Shown: positions 7,586 through 9,881 of the stretch, in pieces
How the letters are laid out: the number at the start of each line of letters is the position of its first letter
Position numbering within the stretch: position 1 is the first letter of the stretch
Assembly (NCBI GenBank): GCA_035499215.1
Contig: DATJZH010000096.1
Location: 1-9,881 of the forward strand
Reading direction: 5' to 3'
Length of the DNA stretch: 9,881 bases
Source of the DNA: DATJZH01 sp035499215
Lineage (GTDB): Bacteria > Actinomycetota > Actinomycetes > Streptosporangiales > Streptosporangiaceae
Made by a program: the position numbers and the translations under genes
The notes under the pieces: generated by a model
What the model was told of the DNA's origin: nothing
The model's database searches: none
Seen by the model: only the letters and a program-made list of their open reading frames with translations

Positions 7586-7593
7586 TCCTCCTT
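7586..7593 (-). promoter_or_regulatory. Strong ribosome binding site of the DGPF gene
   Basis: AAGGAGGA on the minus strand, 7 nt before ATG 7578. It excludes the longer open frame that continues upstream to about 7947. Confidence 0.85.
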
Positions 7594-7646
7594 GACGTTG
7601 CGGCCGGCGCCGTATCGCGGCCGGCACCGCGGCTTCTCACCCTCCA

Positions 7647-7673
7647 GACGAACGGCGCCCGGCCAGATCGACA
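7647..7673 (-). promoter_or_regulatory. Putative ECF42-dependent promoter of the DGPF-sigma operon
   Basis: On the minus strand TGTCGA (complement of 7668-7673) is followed after exactly 17 bp by CGTC (complement of 7647-7650). This agrees with the ECF42 promoter motif as I know it from Streptomyces work: TGTCGA at -35 and CG(A/T)C at -10. The start of transcription would fall near 7640, leaving a leader of about 60 nt before ATG 7578. It implies that the sigma factor activates its own operon. The few other TGTCGA hexamers I found lie within or next to genes and lack the spaced CG(A/T)C. Confidence 0.7.
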
Positions 7674-7862
7674 TGCGATCCGCCGCGCGAGGAGAATTGC
7701 CTGCGCTGCCCGGCGACTGGAAGCCAGCGGCTGCGTGCTGACCCGAGGTCCTGCGCGGCACCGCTGGCCCGGGCACCACTGGCTCGAAGCCATGCATCAG
7801 CTCACCGGCAGCGCCGCGATGACGTGGCCCGCGGCGCTGCCGGCGGCGGAGGCCGGCCCCGG

Positions 7863-7868
7863 TACGGT
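7863..7868 (+). promoter_or_regulatory. Candidate -10 box of a leaderless PPOX-like gene
   Basis: TACGGT (TANNNT form) lies 8 nt before ATG 7877. An in-frame TAG at 7868-7870 prevents an earlier start, and no Shine-Dalgarno is present, so transcription probably starts at or next to the A of ATG. No clear -35 is visible. Confidence 0.45.
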
Positions 7869-7876
7869 AGAACACT

Positions 7877-8611
7877 ATGAGCGCCGACCTGCCGCTGTCG
7901 TCCACCCCGCGGACCACTTTGCACCGGCTCCGCGAGCGCGGCCGCACCGCCCGGTCCGACCTCTACGCGGTCCTCGACCCCGGGCTGGTCTGTCACTTCG
8001 GCGTGATCATCGACGGCACGCCGGTGGTACTGCCGACCGGATACGGACGCATCGACGGCACTTTGTACCTGCACGGCTCGTCGGCCAACCGCGCCCTGCT
8101 GGCTGCCGATCGGCAGGACGTCTGCGTCACTGTCACCCATCTCGACGGCCTGGTCTGCGCCAGATCTATCTTCCACCACTCGATGAACTACCGCAGCGCG
8201 GTCATCTTCGGCACCGCCCGGCTGGTCAGCGGGGACGCCGAACGGCTTGCGGCACTGCAGGCCATCGCCGACCAGCTGGTTCCGGGCCGGTGGGAACATG
8301 TCAGGCCCCCGACCGCCAGGGAACTCGCCGCGACGGCAGTGCTGGCGCTGCCGCTGGACGAGGCGTCGGTCAAGGTCAGGACCGGTCCGCCCAGGGACGA
8401 CGCCGAGGACTACGACAGCGGCATCTGGGCGGGCGTTCTTCCGGCCGCCCTGACATTCGGTGATCCGCTGCCTGACCCGGCCCTGCACGCGGGGATCGAT
8501 ACGCCGGGGCACATCAGGGATCTGGCCGGGCACCCGCGGGGGGTGCCCGGTATGCGTAGATCTGCGGACCCGAGCGCCGGTCAGGCTGGCCTAGGCTTGC
8601 GGGATGACTGA
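7877..8611 (+). CDS. Pyridoxamine 5'-phosphate oxidase-like FMN/flavin-binding split-barrel protein
   Basis: 244 residues. The order of motifs matches the flavin-nucleotide-binding proteins related to PNPOx and NimA: TTLHRLRERGRTARSDLYAVLD (13-34), LVCHFGVIIDGTPVVLPTGYGRIDGTLYLHGSSANR (37-72), VCVTVTHLDGLVCARS (82-97), HHSMNYRSAVIFG (100-112), LVPGRW (134-139), and an EASVKVRTGPP stretch (162-172) before the final WAGVLP. The family forms dimers with FMN at the interface and often reduces or senses small molecules; the substrate is unknown. The start is fixed by an in-frame TAG two codons upstream, and it looks leaderless. The tail after about residue 205 is outside the family core, contains a strong hairpin in its coding DNA and overlaps the first 8 bp of orn. 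Confidence 0.9.
   Translation: MSADLPLSSTPRTTLHRLRERGRTARSDLYAVLDPGLVCHFGVIIDGTPVVLPTGYGRIDGTLYLHGSSANRALLAADRQDVCVTVTHLDGLVCARSIFHHSMNYRSAVIFGTARLVSGDAERLAALQAIADQLVPGRWEHVRPPTARELAATAVLALPLDEASVKVRTGPPRDDAEDYDSGIWAGVLPAALTFGDPLPDPALHAGIDTPGHIRDLAGHPRGVPGMRRSADPSAGQAGLGLRDD
8526..8550 (+). terminator. Strong hairpin inside the PPOX gene end, upstream of orn
   Basis: A perfect 10-bp inverted repeat, CCGGGCACCC at 8526-8535 and GGGTGCCCGG at 8541-8550, with a 5-nt loop. No T-run follows. It lies within the last codons of the PPOX-like gene and 42 bp before the putative orn -10 box. It may limit read-through into orn or stabilise the upstream mRNA end. Calling it a terminator is inference. Confidence 0.5.
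8592..8597 (+). promoter_or_regulatory. Candidate -10 box of leaderless orn
   Basis: TAGGCT (TANNNT form) is 6 nt before ATG 8604. Its TAG is in frame with orn, so the coding region cannot extend upstream, and no Shine-Dalgarno is present. This is the usual picture of an actinobacterial leaderless gene. A -35 is not evident. Confidence 0.55.
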
Positions 8612-9245
8612 TCAGCTGGTCTGGATCGACTGCGAGATGACCGGGCTCGACCTTGCCCGCGATGCGCTCGTGGAGATCGCCTGCGTGGTGACCGACGGCG
8701 ACCTTGTCGCGGCGGACGACGGCATCGACCTGGTGATCAAGCCTCCCGCCGAGGCGCTTGACGGCATGCCCGAGGTCGTGCGCGAAATGCACACGGCGTC
8801 CGGACTGCTGACCGAGCTGGCCGGCGGCGTCACGCCGGCCGAGGCCCAGGAGCACGTACTCGCCTACCTGCACGCGCACGCCCCGCAGCCGCGCAAGATG
8901 CCGCTGTGCGGCAACTCGATTGCCACCGACCGGATGTTCATCGCCCGGGACATGCCCGAGCTTGACATGTTCCTGCATTACCGGATGGTCGACGTATCGA
9001 GCATCAAGGAGCTGGCGCGGCGGTGGTACCCGCGCGCGTACTTCGCCAGTCCGCCCAAGCACGGCGGGCACCGTGCACTGGCCGACATCAGGGAAAGCAT
9101 CAGGGAACTGCAGTACTACCGGGAGACGATCTTCGTGCCGCCGCCGGGCCCGGACACGGCGGCGGCACGCGCGGCCGCCGCTCGGTACGGCGGGCAGCAG
9201 GCCGACGGCGGCGAGGCGGAGGGGCAAACTGGTTCTGCGATGTGA
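8604..9245 (+). CDS. orn: Oligoribonuclease (DEDDh 3'-5' exonuclease)
   Basis: 213 residues. It degrades 2-5-nt RNAs, including pGpG from cyclic di-GMP breakdown, to mononucleotides in the cytoplasm. All DEDDh catalytic residues are visible: Asp9 and Glu11 in LVWIDCEMTGLD, Asp109 in GNSIATDRMF, His156 and Asp161 in GGHRALADIRES. The family segments MPEVVREMH (55-63), LCGNSIA (101-107) and MVDVSSIKELARRWYP (128-143) are present. The body ends near 181. An Ala/Gly/Gln-rich tail of about 30 residues follows, as in many actinobacterial homologues. The start overlaps the PPOX stop in ATGACTGA and looks leaderless. A tRNA-His gene follows 56 bp downstream, an arrangement familiar from Streptomyces. 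Confidence 0.97.
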   Translation: MTDQLVWIDCEMTGLDLARDALVEIACVVTDGDLVAADDGIDLVIKPPAEALDGMPEVVREMHTASGLLTELAGGVTPAEAQEHVLAYLHAHAPQPRKMPLCGNSIATDRMFIARDMPELDMFLHYRMVDVSSIKELARRWYPRAYFASPPKHGGHRALADIRESIRELQYYRETIFVPPPGPDTAAARAAAARYGGQQADGGEAEGQTGSAM

Positions 9246-9256
9246 GCGAGTCCCGG

Positions 9257-9262
9257 TATGCT
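9257..9262 (+). promoter_or_regulatory. Possible -10 box for the tRNA-His gene
   Basis: TATGCT lies about 39 bp before the tRNA 5' end and just after the orn stop. The -35 candidate 18 bp upstream (TTCTGC) is poor, so the tRNA may instead be processed from an orn transcript. Confidence 0.3.
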
Positions 9263-9301
9263 GCGTTGAGCCGCGCGGCGAGCAGTTCGCTGGCGGCCAT
9301 G

Positions 9302-9375
9302 GTGGGCGTAGCTCAGTTGGTTAGAGCGCCAGGTTGTGGTCCTGGATGTCGTGGGTTCGAATCCCATCGCTCACC
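9302..9375 (+). tRNA. tRNA-His (anticodon GUG)
   Basis: A full cloverleaf. The acceptor stem pairs GTGGGCG (9302-9308) with CGCTCAC (9368-9374) with one G-U. The D arm starts at 9311. The anticodon stem is CCAGG/CCTGG (9329-9333, 9341-9345) around loop TTGTGGT, with anticodon GTG at 9336-9338. The T arm is 9351-9367 with TTCGAAT in the loop. C9375 is the discriminator, and G9301 could supply the G(-1) identity base of tRNA-His. The CCA end is not encoded (CCG follows). Confidence 0.97.
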
Positions 9376-9643
9376 CCGCTAGGAAATACGTACGCGCCGG
9401 CGTGTGGCCACCGCGCGGCAGCACCACCGGGCACCCCGATGACTGCCCACATCGGGTGCTCACGGGAGGACAGATGGCGCCGTCGAGCCACACAATCCCC
9501 TTTACTGTCAGCGCGGGCCAGCGGTAACCATGCGCGCGGGCGCCAGCTTTTTCGTTACCTGAGCGCGAATGGATGGGCAGGACAGAACATGGCAGTAACG
9601 CCCGTCCGGAGGTGACCAGTGTCCCCATCCGTCACCGGGCCCG
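9376..9643. other. Intergenic region between tRNA-His and a converging oxidoreductase gene
   Basis: About 270 bp without a convincing gene. It holds the stem-loop at 9431-9459, a distant inverted pair GGTAAC (9523-9528) / GTTACC (9554-9559), and a T-run at 9548-9552. A 17-codon frame at 9474-9527 has GGAGG 4 nt upstream but no recognisable product. Confidence 0.5.
9431..9459 (+). terminator. Candidate terminator after tRNA-His
   Basis: GCACCCCGAT (9431-9440) pairs with ATCGGGTGC (9451-9459) apart from one bulged C, with a 10-nt loop. It starts 56 bp after the tRNA. No T-run follows, which is common in high-GC actinobacteria. Confidence 0.5.
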
Positions 9644-9881
9644 TCAGGTCCGTTCCGGCGCCGGCGGGGTGACCGCGAAGCGACCCGGCCGGTACGGCGC
9701 GATCTGCGCGGCTGCCGTGCCTCTGACCAGCTCGGTGGTAATGAGTTCGGCGAGGTGCGCGCCGAGGGTCACGGCGCTGTGCGTTACCGCCACGTAGAGC
9801 CCGCCGACACCGGGAAGCCAGCCCGCGATGGTCTGGCCGTCGGCTGGCATCGGGCGCACGCACACGCGGTAACCGGCGACA
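9644..9881 (-). CDS. FAD-dependent oxidoreductase (DAO family), C-terminal fragment cut by window edge
   Basis: The last 79 residues of a minus-strand gene entering from the right edge. The segment VRPMPADGQTIAGWLPGVGGLYVAVTHSAVTLGAHLAELITTEL is the conserved C-terminal FAD-binding end of D-amino-acid oxidase/glycine oxidase-like proteins: the RPMPADG turn, a hydrophobic GLYVAVTHS strand, then a helix. The family oxidises amines or amino acids with FAD. The substrate cannot be judged because the N-terminal Rossmann domain and substrate loops lie outside the window. It ends at TGA (complement of 9644-9646) with a normal short tail (RPGRFAVTPPAPERT). It converges on the orn and tRNA-His unit. 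Confidence 0.85.
   Translation of the reverse strand, partial: VAGYRVCVRPMPADGQTIAGWLPGVGGLYVAVTHSAVTLGAHLAELITTELVRGTAAAQIAPYRPGRFAVTPPAPERT

Noticed and set aside
7582..8463. Plus-strand open frame over the promoter region and PPOX-like gene
   Set aside because: Arg/His/Pro-rich shadow; the true frame shows a full PPOX-like domain.
1..9881. CRISPR array, insertion sequence, prophage or toxin-antitoxin pair
   Set aside because: No regularly spaced repeats, transposase or integrase motifs, or paired small toxin and antitoxin genes were seen.

Overview
The window is a GC-rich chromosomal segment of an actinobacterium. The evidence is strong G/C bias at third codon positions, GTG and TTG starts, starts with no Shine-Dalgarno but a TANNNT box just upstream, an ECF sigma factor paired with a DGPF/YCII protein, and an oligoribonuclease gene directly followed by tRNA-His. 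Streptosporangiales-like or Streptomyces-like relatives fit, but the sequence alone does not fix the genus. I see no insertion sequence, prophage, CRISPR array or plasmid function.

Left part (1-3882). A CPBP-family intramembrane protease gene runs off the left edge on the minus strand. About 260 bp separates it from a divergent 698-residue polytopic membrane protein that looks like a GT-C type glycosyltransferase. A 162-residue four-helix membrane protein follows 56 bp later on the same strand. A perfect 11-bp stem-loop at 3836-3866 closes this block and faces the converging next gene.

Middle part (3883-7876). An APH/ACAD11-type phosphotransferase (minus) and a peptidoglycan-amidase-like protein that seems to lack its zinc ligands (plus, TTG start) are transcribed divergently. 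The amidase-like gene converges on an ECF42 sigma factor. A 30-bp tandem duplication covers both stop codons. The sigma gene lies 8 bp downstream of a YCII/DGPF gene in a two-gene minus-strand operon. A sequence matching the ECF42 promoter, TGTCGA-N17-CGTC, lies about 70 bp upstream of the operon, so the sigma factor probably drives its own operon.

Right part (7877-9881). An FMN-binding split-barrel (PPOX-like) gene overlaps the start of orn (oligoribonuclease) by 8 bp, and tRNA-His(GUG) follows. Both protein genes look leaderless: in-frame stops fix the starts, there is no Shine-Dalgarno, and a TANNNT box lies 6-8 nt upstream. A strong 10-bp hairpin sits in the last codons of the PPOX gene, just ahead of the orn promoter. 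The C-terminal end of a DAO-type FAD oxidoreductase enters from the right edge on the minus strand.

Overall this is ordinary core and accessory actinobacterial chromosome. The most useful observations are the self-promoter of the ECF42 operon, the tandem duplication shared by two convergent stops, the degenerate amidase, and the layout of the PPOX-orn junction. I found no convincing new multi-gene system.
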